Positions 50,839 through 60,300 of a stretch of 64,000 nt of DNA are shown piece after piece. The notes under the pieces were generated by a model, which did no database searches, was not told the origin of the DNA, and saw only the letters and a program-made list of their open reading frames with translations. A program made the translations under genes and the position numbers. This DNA comes from Streptomyces sp. WM6378. GTDB taxonomy: Bacteria; Actinomycetota; Actinomycetes; Streptomycetales; Streptomycetaceae. Location of the stretch: NCBI RefSeq assembly GCF_001279695.1, contig NZ_LGDD01000279.1, forward strand, positions 1 to 64,000, read 5' to 3'. How positions within the stretch are numbered: the first letter of the stretch is position 1; every line of letters starts with the position of its first letter.

Positions 50839-53082
50839 TTGCCCCGGTTCAGCGTCATCGTGCCCGCGTACAAGCTCCAGGCCTATCTTCATCCCTGTCT
50901 GGAATCGGTACTGAGTCAGACGTACGAGAGTGACGAGAGCCCGGCGTTCGACCTGGAAGTGATCGCGGTCGACGCCGGCTCCCCCGACTCCTGCGGCGAG
51001 ATCATCGACGAGTTCGCCGCCCGTGATCCCCGGGTCGTCGCCGTCCACCTGCCCCCGGACCCTGCCGACCCGGGCCAGGGGCCGGGCCCCGCCCGCAACG
51101 CCGGGCTCGCCCGCGCCACCGGTGAGTACGTCCTGTTCCTCGACGGCGACGACACCCTGGCCCCGCACGCCCTGCGCGACATCGCCGACCGGCTCAAGGC
51201 GTCGGGCGACCCCGACGTCCTGGTCTTCGGCCACGCCCGCACGCACTGGTCGGGCGAGACGGAGGGGCTCCACCTTCCGCCGCACCTCACCGAGTCGGGC
51301 CCCGCCCCCTTCCAACTGACCGAGCGCCCGGACCTGTTGAAGCAGCCGTCCCCGTCCTGGAACAAGGCGTACCGGCGGGAGTTCACCGAGCGCGAGGGGC
51401 TCGCCTTCACGCCCGGCCGGCACACGGACACCTTCTGGTCGTACGCGGCCCTGCTCGCGGCGGGTTCGCTCAGCACCCTGGAGCGGGTCTGCGTACACCA
51501 CCGCAGACGGCGCGGCACGGACCCCGCACCCGGCCGCCACTTCGACCTCTTCCCGCAGTACGACCGCGTCTTCGACTTCGTCGACTCCCGCCCGGCACTC
51601 AGCAGTTGGCGCCCGGTGCTCGCGCGCCGGATGGCCGACCACCTCGCGGCCGCCTCCGCCACCGTGCTCACCTCGCCCGGCCTGTCCGCGCGCACCCGCG
51701 CCGAGTTCTTCCGCCTGGCCCGCGCCCACTACGGCCGCCACCGCGCGCCGGGCGCCGCCGGGCTGTGCTACGCCGGGGTCCGCTTCGCCACGTATCGCAC
51801 CCACCGCGCGCTGCGGGGGATCCGCGCGCTGCGCGCCCGCGCCCGGGCATTCGCCGCGGCGGTGGTGCGCCCGGCCCGCACGACCGCCCTGCGGCTGCAC
51901 TACCGCATCCAGCGCCGCCTCCCCGTACACGACGACCTGGCGGTGTTCAGCGCGTACTGGAACCGCGGCTACACGTGCAACCCGGCCGCCATCGAGGCCA
52001 AGGTCCGCGAACTCGTCCCCGGCATGCGGACCGCCTGGATCACCACGCCCGAGCAGGACACGACGGTGCCGTCGGCCACCCGCCGCATCCGCCCCGAGAG
52101 CTTCGGATACTTCGCGGCGCTCGCCCGCGCCAAGTACCTGGTGAACAACGTCGAGTTCGACCACCGCCTGGTCAAGCGGCCCGGCCAGATCCTGCTCCAG
52201 ACCCACCACGGAACGCCGCTCAAGTCGGTGGGCCTGGATCTGACGGACCGTCCGGCAGCCTCACGCGGCACCGACGCCACCCGCCTTCTCGCCGACGCCG
52301 ACAAGTGGGACTACGCCCTGACCGCCAACCGGCACGCCACCCTCGTCGGCGAGCGCGCCTTCCCGGCCGCGTACACCACGCTCGAATACGGCAGCCCGCG
52401 CAACGACGTGCTGCGCCGCGCCACCCCCGCCGGCACGGCCGGGCTGCGCGAACTGCTCGGCATTCCGGGGCAGTCGACGGTCGTCCTGTACGCGCCGACG
52501 CATCGCGACTACAGCCGCAGCCAGCACCTTCCGCTCGACCTGGACCGGTTCGGCCGCGCGCTCGGCCCGGAGTTCTTCCTGCTGACCCGCGCCCACTTCT
52601 CCTACCGGGCCCCGCTGAACCGGACGCCGCTGCCGCGCGTCCTGGACGTCACGGGGTACCCGAGCATCGAGGAGCTCTTCCTGGTCTCGGACGCGCTCGT
52701 CACGGACTACTCGTCCCTGATGTTCGACTACGCCGGCCTGGACCGGCCGATCGTGATCCTCGACGACGACCGCGAGGCGTACGAGGCGGCCCGGGGCACC
52801 TACTTCGACCTGCGGACCCGCCCGCCGGGCGCGGTCGCCCGCACCGAGGACGAGCTGATCGACATCTTCACCACCGGCCACTGGCGCGGCTCCCGCTCGG
52901 CCCAGCTGAGGTCCGCCTTCCGCACCCGCTTCTGCCCGTACGACGACGGGCACGCGGCGGAGCGGGTGGTGCGGCGGGTGTTCCTGAAGGCCACGGCGGC
53001 GACCCCCGCGGCCCGGAACGTGCCCGAACAGCGCGTCAGGGGAACGGAGTTCGCCCCGACGACGGCTGCCATGCGGCGCTAA
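50839..53082 (+). CDS. GT2 / CDP-glycerol glycerophosphotransferase fusion
   Basis: A 747-residue wall-polymer enzyme. Residues 1-230 are a family 2 glycosyltransferase (RFSVIVPAYKLQAYLHPCLE, PARNAGLARATGEYVLFLDG with DGDD at 102-105). A basic linker of about 100 residues leads to a TagB/TagF-type transferase from about 345 on: AVFSAYWNRGYTCNPAAIEA, LQTHHGTPLKSVGLDL, EYGSPRNDVL, YAPTHRD, VTDYSSLMFDYAGLDRPI. It probably builds or primes a polyol-phosphate (teichoic-type) chain at the inner membrane face. The start is TTG at 50839 with AGGA six bases before. The TagGH-like exporter lies just downstream. Confidence 0.88.
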   Translation: MPRFSVIVPAYKLQAYLHPCLESVLSQTYESDESPAFDLEVIAVDAGSPDSCGEIIDEFAARDPRVVAVHLPPDPADPGQGPGPARNAGLARATGEYVLFLDGDDTLAPHALRDIADRLKASGDPDVLVFGHARTHWSGETEGLHLPPHLTESGPAPFQLTERPDLLKQPSPSWNKAYRREFTEREGLAFTPGRHTDTFWSYAALLAAGSLSTLERVCVHHRRRRGTDPAPGRHFDLFPQYDRVFDFVDSRPALSSWRPVLARRMADHLAAASATVLTSPGLSARTRAEFFRLARAHYGRHRAPGAAGLCYAGVRFATYRTHRALRGIRALRARARAFAAAVVRPARTTALRLHYRIQRRLPVHDDLAVFSAYWNRGYTCNPAAIEAKVRELVPGMRTAWITTPEQDTTVPSATRRIRPESFGYFAALARAKYLVNNVEFDHRLVKRPGQILLQTHHGTPLKSVGLDLTDRPAASRGTDATRLLADADKWDYALTANRHATLVGERAFPAAYTTLEYGSPRNDVLRRATPAGTAGLRELLGIPGQSTVVLYAPTHRDYSRSQHLPLDLDRFGRALGPEFFLLTRAHFSYRAPLNRTPLPRVLDVTGYPSIEELFLVSDALVTDYSSLMFDYAGLDRPIVILDDDREAYEAARGTYFDLRTRPPGAVARTEDELIDIFTTGHWRGSRSAQLRSAFRTRFCPYDDGHAAERVVRRVFLKATAATPAARNVPEQRVRGTEFAPTTAAMRR

Positions 53083-53270
53083 GTGCGGGGCGCTGAGCAT
53101 CTTCCGCTGAGGTGTGCGGTAGCGCTGCGCCCCTTTTCGGGGCGTGGCGAGGACCTGCGCAGACTTCCCGGCTCCGGCGCGGCACCACGCCCTCAGGGGC
53201 GCGGGGAACTGCGCGACCAGCCCAAGGCGGCCCGCACCCGACGGAACAAGACGCGGAAGCCCCTCTGAAG
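53083..53270. repeat. Intergenic spacer with dispersed repeat, copy 2
   Basis: The 22-mer seen at 6067 recurs here at 53195-53216, followed by CCAGCCCAAGGCGGCCCGCA. The spacer separates two convergent genes and has no gene of its own. Confidence 0.65.
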
Positions 53271-53903
53271 CTAGGCGACAGCCTTGAGCGCCGCCACCGC
53301 GGACTTGGCCAGATCGTCCAGGTAGCCCTTCGGCAGCGCTCCCTTGACGACGACGAGCCGCCAGTACAGCGGGCCCACGATCAGGTCGAGCGCCCGGTCG
53401 GGGTCCGCCCCGGCGGGCAGCTCGCCCCGCTCGACCGCCTCGCGGACGACAACCGCGGCAACGCCCTGCTGCCCGTCGAGCAGCGCGGCCTTGATCGCGT
53501 CGGCGATCTCCGGGTGGCGTACGGATTCGACCAGCAGGTCGGGGATGACCTGCGAGGCGATCGGATGGCGCAGGGCGAGCGAGGCGACCGCGAGCAGGGC
53601 CCGGATGTCCCCGTAGAGGGAGCCGGTGTGCGGCACCGGGAGACCCTGCTCGGCGAATGCCGACACGAGGTCCAGGACCAGACTGAGCTTCGACTTCCAC
53701 CGGCGGTAGACCGCCGTCTTGCCGACCCCCGCACGGCGCGCGATGCCCTCGATGGACATCCGGGCGAAGCCGACCGCGGCGAGTTCCTCGAAGACGGCCG
53801 CCCGGATGGCGTCCGTCACGTCCTCACGCAGCACGGCGGCGCCCGCGGGGGCACGGCGTGACTGCGGGCGGTTCGCGGCGATCTCCGGGTCCGTCTTGGT
53901 CAT
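53271..53903 (-). CDS. TetR-family transcriptional regulator
   Basis: A 210-residue repressor-type protein. The DNA-binding helix-turn-helix reads AIRAAVFEELAAVGFARMSI, EGIARRAGVGKTAVYRRWKS. The C-terminal ligand domain has DLLVESVRHPEIADAIKAAL and GPLYWRLVVVKGALP (TetR_C_11-like). ATG 53903. It is divergent from the TagG-like exporter operon and probably controls it through the palindromic sites between them. Confidence 0.9.
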   Translation of the reverse strand: MTKTDPEIAANRPQSRRAPAGAAVLREDVTDAIRAAVFEELAAVGFARMSIEGIARRAGVGKTAVYRRWKSKLSLVLDLVSAFAEQGLPVPHTGSLYGDIRALLAVASLALRHPIASQVIPDLLVESVRHPEIADAIKAALLDGQQGVAAVVVREAVERGELPAGADPDRALDLIVGPLYWRLVVVKGALPKGYLDDLAKSAVAALKAVA

Positions 53904-53916
53904 GCCTTGAGCATAG

Positions 53917-53995
53917 CGTTGCGACGAGACGGTTGCGTTGCGACGTGGAGCCGTCCTACTCTCGCCGTAGCGACGATACGGGCCCGTTCCGTCGC
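53917..53995. promoter_or_regulatory. Candidate TetR operators
   Basis: A 26-bp palindrome at 53970-53995 (GCGACG AT ACGGGCCCGT TC CGTCGC) is perfect but for the pairs at AT/TC. Next to it, GTTGCGACG occurs twice, at about 53919 and 53936, in direct orientation. All share the TGCGACG/CGTCGCA core. Located in the divergent promoter region of the TetR and exporter genes. Confidence 0.65.
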
Positions 53996-54050
53996 AAGTG
54001 ATCCCCCGCCCCGGGAAGCCTCCCGGGATCCCCCGGCGAAAGCGACCGTA

Positions 54051-55007
54051 GTGAGCCAGACCGAAGCTGCGCGCCAGACCGCAGCACCATCGGCCGCGTC
54101 GGCCTCCATCCCGACGCAGTCCGCCCGGTACACCGGCGACCAGGCCCTCAGCCCGGCCGAGCTGGCCGAGAAGTACGGCCTGAAGGTGAGCGGTGCCCGC
54201 CCCTCGCTGCCCGAGTACGTGCGGCAGCTGTGGGCCCGGCGCCACTTCATCACCGCGTTCGCCACCGCCAAGCTGACCGCCCAGTACAGCGAGGCGAAGC
54301 TGGGGCAGATCTGGCAGCTGATGACGCCGCTCCTGAACGCGGCGGTGTACTACTTCATCTTCGGCATCCTGATGGGCAACAAGTCCAGCACGCCCGACTA
54401 CATCCCGTGGCTGGTCACGGGCGTGTTCATCTGGACCTTCACGGCCAACTCGATCATGGCGGGCACCCGCGCGATCACCGGCAACATCGGCCTGGTGCGG
54501 GCGCTGCACTTCCCGCGCGCCTCGCTGCCGGTCTCGCTCGCCCTCCAGCAGCTCCAGCAGCTGCTGTTCTCGCTGGCCGCGCTGGCGATCATCATCATGT
54601 GCTTCGGCCAGCTGCCCGGCGTCTCGTGGCTGCTGCTGATCCCGGCGCTGGTCCTGCAGTCGATGTTCAACACGGGCCTGTCGCTCGTGATGGCCCGGAT
54701 CACCGCGAAGACCCCGGACGTCGCCCAGGTGATGCCGTTCATCCTGCGTACCTGGATGTACATGTCCGGCGTGATGTGGAACCTGGGCCCGCAGCTCAAG
54801 AAGATGAACCACATGGTGGCCCAGTTGCTCGGGCTCAACCCGGCCGCGGTCTACATCGACCTGGTCCGGTTCGCGATGATCAAGAGCTTCCACGCCAACA
54901 AGCTGCCCCCGCACGTGTGGGCGGTGGCCGCGGGCTGGGCGTTCGTCGCGCTGGCCGCGGGCTTCATCTACTTCTGGAAGGCAGAGGAGCAGTACGGACG
55001 TGGCTGA
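54051..55007 (+). CDS. ABC-2 polysaccharide export permease (TagG-like)
   Basis: A 318-residue membrane subunit of a type 2 ABC exporter for wall glycopolymers. The cytoplasmic N-terminus is Ala/Ser-rich, then WARRHFITAFATAKLTAQYS precedes six helices. EAKLGQIWQLMTPLLNAAVY is the ABC2 motif, and a conserved YIPWLVTGVFIWTFTANSIM follows. The GTG start at 54051 has only a weak ribosome site. It overlaps the ATPase gene by eight bases, so the two form one transporter. Context next to a CDP-glycerol transferase suggests teichoic-type polymer export. Confidence 0.92.
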   Translation: MSQTEAARQTAAPSAASASIPTQSARYTGDQALSPAELAEKYGLKVSGARPSLPEYVRQLWARRHFITAFATAKLTAQYSEAKLGQIWQLMTPLLNAAVYYFIFGILMGNKSSTPDYIPWLVTGVFIWTFTANSIMAGTRAITGNIGLVRALHFPRASLPVSLALQQLQQLLFSLAALAIIIMCFGQLPGVSWLLLIPALVLQSMFNTGLSLVMARITAKTPDVAQVMPFILRTWMYMSGVMWNLGPQLKKMNHMVAQLLGLNPAAVYIDLVRFAMIKSFHANKLPPHVWAVAAGWAFVALAAGFIYFWKAEEQYGRG

Positions 55008-55836
55008 CACCCAGACGCTGGACAAGTCGGCCGAGCCGGCCGACGCCGTGGCGGACAGCGCGCCGGTCGAACTCGGCGAGCCGACCGTGATCGTCGACGA
55101 CGTACACATCGTCTACAAGGTCAACGGAACCGGATCCAAGGGCAAGGGCGGGGCCACCGCGGCCCTCAACCGGATCGTCTCGCGCAAGGAGACCCCGGGC
55201 ATGCGCGAGGTGCACGCCGTCAAGGGCGTCACCTTCGTGGCCCGGCGCGGCGAGGCGATCGGCCTCATCGGTTCCAACGGCTCGGGCAAGTCGACCCTGC
55301 TCAAGGCGGTCGCGGGCCTGCTGCCGACCGCCCGGGGCAAGATCTACACCCAGGGCCAGCCGTCGCTGCTCGGCGTGAACGCGGCCCTGATGAACGACCT
55401 GACCGGCGAGCGCAACGTCACCCTCGGCGCACTCGCCATGGGCATGTCCCGCGAGGAGGTGCGCGAGCGCTACGACGACATCGTCGACTTCTCCGGGATC
55501 AACGAGAAGGACGACTTCATCTCGCTCCCCATGCGCACGTACTCCTCCGGCATGAGCGCGCGGCTGCGCTTCTCCATCGCGGCCGCCAAGAACCACGACG
55601 TGCTGCTCATCGACGAGGCCCTGGCCACCGGTGACGCCCGGTTCCAGCGCCGCAGCCAGGAGCGCATCAACGAGCTGCGCCAGGAGGCGGGCACCGTCTT
55701 CCTGGTCAGCCACAGCAACGCCTCGATCAGGGAGAACTGCGAGCGGGCCCTCTGGCTGGAGTCGGGCACGCTGCGGATGGACGGCCCGACGGACGAGGTC
55801 ATCGCGGCGTACGAGCAGTTCACGAAGAAGAAGTAG
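55000..55836 (+). CDS. Polysaccharide export ATPase (TagH-like)
   Basis: A 278-residue ABC ATPase. Walker A is GSNGSGKST, followed by a long insertion typical of TagH/Wzt types, then the signature YSSGMSARLRFSIA and Walker B DVLLIDEALATGD, with VSHSN as switch. The short Gln/Ala N-terminus differs from plain ATPases. GTG 55000 lies inside the end of the permease gene. It powers export of the polymer across the membrane. No C-terminal carbohydrate-binding domain is present. Confidence 0.94.
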   Translation: MADTQTLDKSAEPADAVADSAPVELGEPTVIVDDVHIVYKVNGTGSKGKGGATAALNRIVSRKETPGMREVHAVKGVTFVARRGEAIGLIGSNGSGKSTLLKAVAGLLPTARGKIYTQGQPSLLGVNAALMNDLTGERNVTLGALAMGMSREEVRERYDDIVDFSGINEKDDFISLPMRTYSSGMSARLRFSIAAAKNHDVLLIDEALATGDARFQRRSQERINELRQEAGTVFLVSHSNASIRENCERALWLESGTLRMDGPTDEVIAAYEQFTKKK

Positions 55837-56007
55837 CCGGTCCGCGGATGTGCGGGGTGCCGTCGGGGCGCCCCGCACTCTGCTGTCGCGACGCCCGACG
55901 CGAGGCCGTCACCGCGCGCCCCGCACGCCGCTGTCACCCCGCATCGCACGTCGTGCCCGTCGCGGCTCTCCTCCGAATCGGGACAAACCGCGCATAAGCT
56001 TCGCGCG

Positions 56008-57282
56008 ATGACGCCCTCTCAGCTGCCCCCGTCGCCCGCCCGCGTCCGCATCCCCGCCCCGGCGGCCGCACCCGACCCCGGCGCGTCCGGCCGCCGCACC
56101 CGGTCCGCGGTCCTCGTCGCGAGCTGGCTCGCCACCCGCGCGGTGATGCTCCACCTCCTGGTCACCGACCGGCTCGGCGTCGGCGGGGTGACCGGCGAGG
56201 TGTACGTCCTCTACCGGCGCTGGCACGACCAACTCGGCACGGGCGCCTTCCCGCTCGGGGACCCCACCTGGCAGTACCCGCCGGGCGCCGGAGCGATCAT
56301 GCTCGCCCCCTCGCTGCTCCCCTTCCTCACCTTCTTCCAGGCCTTCACCGCCGTCACCGTCGGCTGCGACGCGCTGATCGCCCGCGCGCTGGTCCGGGCC
56401 GGCGCCCGCCCCGGCGGCAGCGCGGCCGGGGCCTGGCTGTGGGTGTGCGGCCTCCCGCTGCTCCTCCACATCCCGTACGCCCGCTACGACGTGCAGGTCA
56501 CCGCCCTCGCGGTGGCCGCCCTGCTCACGCTGCGCCGCCGCCCCGGGCTCGGCGGCGCGCTCGCGGGGCTCGGCGCCCTGGTCAAGGTGTGGCCGCTGCT
56601 CACGCTGATCGGCGCCCCGCCCGGCCGCGGCGCCCGCCGCGCGCTGCTCGGCGCGCTCGGCTCGGCGGCCGCCCTGCTCGCCGTGCTCGCCCTCGCCTTC
56701 GACCACACCCTGGACTTCGCCCGCCAGCAGGGCGGTCGGGGCATCCAGATCGAATCGCTCGGCGGCACCGCGCTCCAGCTCGCCCACCTGCTCGCGGGCC
56801 ACCCCGGCCGGGTCGTCTACCGGTACGGAGCCATGGAGTTCACCGGCCCGTACGTCTCCGCGCTCGCCACCCTCAGCCTGGCCCTGACCGGACTCGCGCT
56901 CTGCTGGCTGCTGCTCTGGCGGGTGCGCGCCCGGCACTGGACGGCGGCGGTGCCGCTGGACGCGGCGCTCTGCGCGGTGCTGCTGTTCACCGTGACGAGC
57001 CGGGTGATCAGCCCCCAGTACCTGATCTGGCTGCTCGGCCTGGCCGCCGCCTGCCTCACCTCGCGCCGGACGAGCCAGCGCCCGGTGGCCCAACTCCTGC
57101 TCCCCGCGGCCGCGTTGAGCGCACTGGCGTTCCCCTGCCTGTACGACGAGGTCATGGCCGGAACCGCGCTGGGCACCGGAGTGATGTCCGCCCGCAACGC
57201 CTTGCTGCTGGCAGCGACCCTGGTGTCGTGCCGCAGGTTGTGGACCTCCACGGTGACGGCCTCGACGACCACCCAACGCTGA
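56008..57282 (+). CDS. GT-C membrane glycosyltransferase (GT87/DUF2029-like)
   Basis: A 424-residue integral membrane protein with about ten helices. YRRWHDQLGTGAFPLGDPTW then QYPPGAGAIM match the first-loop region of lipid-linked mannosyltransferases of the GT87 type, with acidic residues there as candidate catalytic groups. RVISPQYLIWLLGLAAA is the conserved PQ-x-x-W region near the C-terminus. It would add a sugar from a polyprenyl-phosphate donor on the outer membrane face. Substrate unknown. A strong terminator follows. Confidence 0.82.
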   Translation: MTPSQLPPSPARVRIPAPAAAPDPGASGRRTRSAVLVASWLATRAVMLHLLVTDRLGVGGVTGEVYVLYRRWHDQLGTGAFPLGDPTWQYPPGAGAIMLAPSLLPFLTFFQAFTAVTVGCDALIARALVRAGARPGGSAAGAWLWVCGLPLLLHIPYARYDVQVTALAVAALLTLRRRPGLGGALAGLGALVKVWPLLTLIGAPPGRGARRALLGALGSAAALLAVLALAFDHTLDFARQQGGRGIQIESLGGTALQLAHLLAGHPGRVVYRYGAMEFTGPYVSALATLSLALTGLALCWLLLWRVRARHWTAAVPLDAALCAVLLFTVTSRVISPQYLIWLLGLAAACLTSRRTSQRPVAQLLLPAAALSALAFPCLYDEVMAGTALGTGVMSARNALLLAATLVSCRRLWTSTVTASTTTQR

Positions 57283-57314
57283 AGGGGCGCCCACCACGAG
57301 GGTGGACGCCCCTT
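57282..57314. terminator. Bidirectional terminator between GT-C and gdh genes
   Basis: Arms AAGGGGCGCCCACC / GGTGGACGCCCCTT with one mismatch and a short loop; A and T runs are present at the ends. It overlaps the stop codon region of the GT-C gene and faces the convergent gdh gene. Confidence 0.82.
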
Positions 57315-57356
57315 ACGAATGCGGCATTCCCGCGCCCCTAGGAGGCGCGGGGAGCC

Positions 57357-60300
57357 TCAGCTGTGCGAGCGCAGCAGCGTCCTCATGGTCCGCATCGCAA
57401 CGGACAGGTTCGCCAGATCGAACGCGTCGGAGGACTGGATCTCCTCCAGGGTGGTGCGGGCACGTCCCAGGATCGCCGCGTTCTTGTCCTCCCACGCCTT
57501 GAACCGCTGCTCAGGCGGCGTCGTGCCGTTGCCGGCCGACAGGACGTCCTGGGTCAGCCCGGCGTGCGCCGCGAACAGGTCCTCGCGGATGGCGGCACGC
57601 GCCATCGACTGCCAGCGGTCGGCCCGCGGCAGCTCGATGATCCGGTCCAGGAGCTGGGTGATCCGCAGCCGGTCCGCGAGGTCGTAGTAGACCTCGGCGA
57701 CCTGGAGCGGCTCCTTGCCGGTGCGGGCCGCGATGGCCACGATGTCGAGCGCCGGGAAGACCGAGGAGAACCCGGCGACGCGCCGCGCGAGCTCCTCGGG
57801 CACGCCCACGCCGGTCAGCTCGTCCAGGATGCCCTGGTACCACTCCAGGTCGGCGCCCCGCAGCAGGTTCGCGAGCGAGTCCCAGACCTGGGCCACACCG
57901 GCCGAGAAGTCCTCGATCGTCTCGGCGATCTGGAGCGGCTGCGGCCGGTTGTTGAGCAGCCAGCGGGTGCCGCGCTCCACAAGGCGGCGCGAGTGCAGCC
58001 GGATGCGGGTCTGGACGTCGGCGGCGACCTTGTTGTCGAGCGCCTCGACGGCGTCCCACACCCCGCTCACACCGAAGATCTCGCGGGCCGCGGCGTGCGC
58101 CCGCACGATCTCTTCGAGCGAGGCCCCCGTCTCCTCGCGGAGCCGGTGCAGGAACGTCGAACCACCGATGTTGACGGTGTCGTTGACCAGCACCGTCGTG
58201 ATGATCTCGCGGCGCAGCGCGTGCCCGTCGACGGCCTCGGTGAACTTCTCGTGGAGCTGCTGCGGGAAGTAGGCGTGCAGCAGCTTGGCCAGGTGCGGGT
58301 CGTCCGGCAGGCCGGTGTGGATCAGCTCGTCGGCCACCGTGATCTTGGTGTACGCCATCAGCACGGCGAGCTCGGGCTGGCTGAGCCCCTTGCCGCTGTT
58401 CAGCAGCTCACGGATCTGGCGGTCGTTGGGCAGGAACTCAAGGGCCCGGTCCAGATGGCCGTCGCGGCCCAGGCGGCGCATGTAGCGCTGGTGGGCGTGG
58501 AGCAGCGAGGGCGACTGCGCGACCGCGTTGGCCAGCGCCACGTTCTGCGCGTAGTTGTTGCGCAGCACCAGGTGGCCGACCTCGTCGGTCATCGCGGCGA
58601 GGATCTTGTTGCGCTGCTTGACGGTCATGTCGCCGTCCGCCACCAGGCCGTTGAGCAGGATCTTGATGTTCACCTCGTGGTCGGAGGTGTCGACGCCCGC
58701 GCTGTTGTCGATGGCGTCGGTGTTGATCTTGCCGCCCTCGCCCTCGGGGCCGCCCTTGCGGTCGAACTCGATCCGGCCGAGCTGGGTCAGGCCCAGGTTG
58801 CCGCCCTCGCCGACGACCTTGACGCGCAGGTCCTCGCCGTTGACGCGGATCGCGTCGTTGGCCTTGTCGCCGACGTCCGCGTTGGACTCCGCCGACGACT
58901 TCACGTACGTACCGATGCCGCCGTTCCACAGCAGGTCGACCGGGGCCTTGAGGATGGCCTGCATCAGGTCGGCCGGGGTCAGCTTGGTGACGCCGGCCGG
59001 GATGCCGAGGGCCTCGCGGATGTGCGCGTTCAGCGGGATCGACTTGGCGGTGCGCGGGTGGATGCCGCCGCCCGCCGAGAGCAGTTCCTTGTTGTAGTCG
59101 GCCCAGCTGGAGCGCGGCAGGTCGAACAGGCGGCGGCGCTCCGCGTAGGAGACGGCCGCGTCCGGCTTCGGGTCGATGAAGATGTGCCGGTGGTCGAAGG
59201 CCGCGACCAGGCGGATGTGCTCGGAGAGCAGCATGCCGTTGCCGAACACGTCGCCCGACATGTCGCCGACGCCGACGACCGTGAAGTCCTCGGTCTGGCT
59301 GTCGTGGCCGAGCTCGCGGAAGTGCCGCTTGACGGACTCCCAGGCGCCGCGGGCGGTGATGCCCATGCCCTTGTGGTCGTATCCGGCGGAGCCGCCGGAG
59401 GCGAAGGCGTCGCCGAGCCAGAAGTCGTAGCTGATCGCCACGTCGTTGGCGATGTCCGAGAACGTGGCGGTGCCCTTGTCGGCGGCGACCACCAGGTAGG
59501 TGTCGTCCTCGTCGTGGCGGACCACGTCGGCCGGCGGGACGACCTCGCCCGCGACCAGGTTGTCGGTGATGTCGAGCAGCGCCGAGATGAACGTCTTGTA
59601 GCTGGCGATGCCCTCGGCGAGCCAGGCGTCGCGGTCCACCGACGGGTCGGGGAGCTGCTTGGCGACGAAGCCGCCCTTGGCGCCGACCGGCACGATGACG
59701 GTGTTCTTCACCATCTGTGCCTTGACCAGGCCGAGGATCTCGGTGCGGAAGTCCTCACGCCGGTCGGACCAGCGAAGGCCGCCGCGGGCGACCTTGCCGA
59801 AGCGCAGGTGGACGCCCTCGACGCGCGGCGAGTACACCCAGATCTCGAACGCCGGGCGGGGCGCCGGGAGGTCGGGGATCATCTGCGGGTCGAACTTCAT
59901 CGAGACGTACGCGTGCGGAGTGCCGTCCACGGTCTTCTGGAAGAAGTTGGTGCGCAGGGTCGCCTTGATGACGGTGAGGAAGGAGCGCAGGATGCGGTCC
60001 TCGTCGAGGCTCGCCACCTGGTCGAGCGCGCCGTCGAGCTCTTCGAGGAGCCCGTCGATGAGCTCGGTGCCGGCCCGCTGGCGGTCCGGCGAGAGCCGGG
60101 CCTCGAAGAGCGAGACGAGCAGCCGGGTGGTGTGGACGTTGTCGCGGAGGGTGTCCTCCATGTAGTCCTGGCTGAACGTGGAGCCCGCCTGGCGCAGGTA
60201 CTTGGCGTAGGCGCGGAGCACCATCGCCTGGCGCCAGTTGAGACCGGCGCGCAGCACGAGGGAATTGAAGCCGTCGTTCTCGGCGGCGCCCGTCCAGGTG

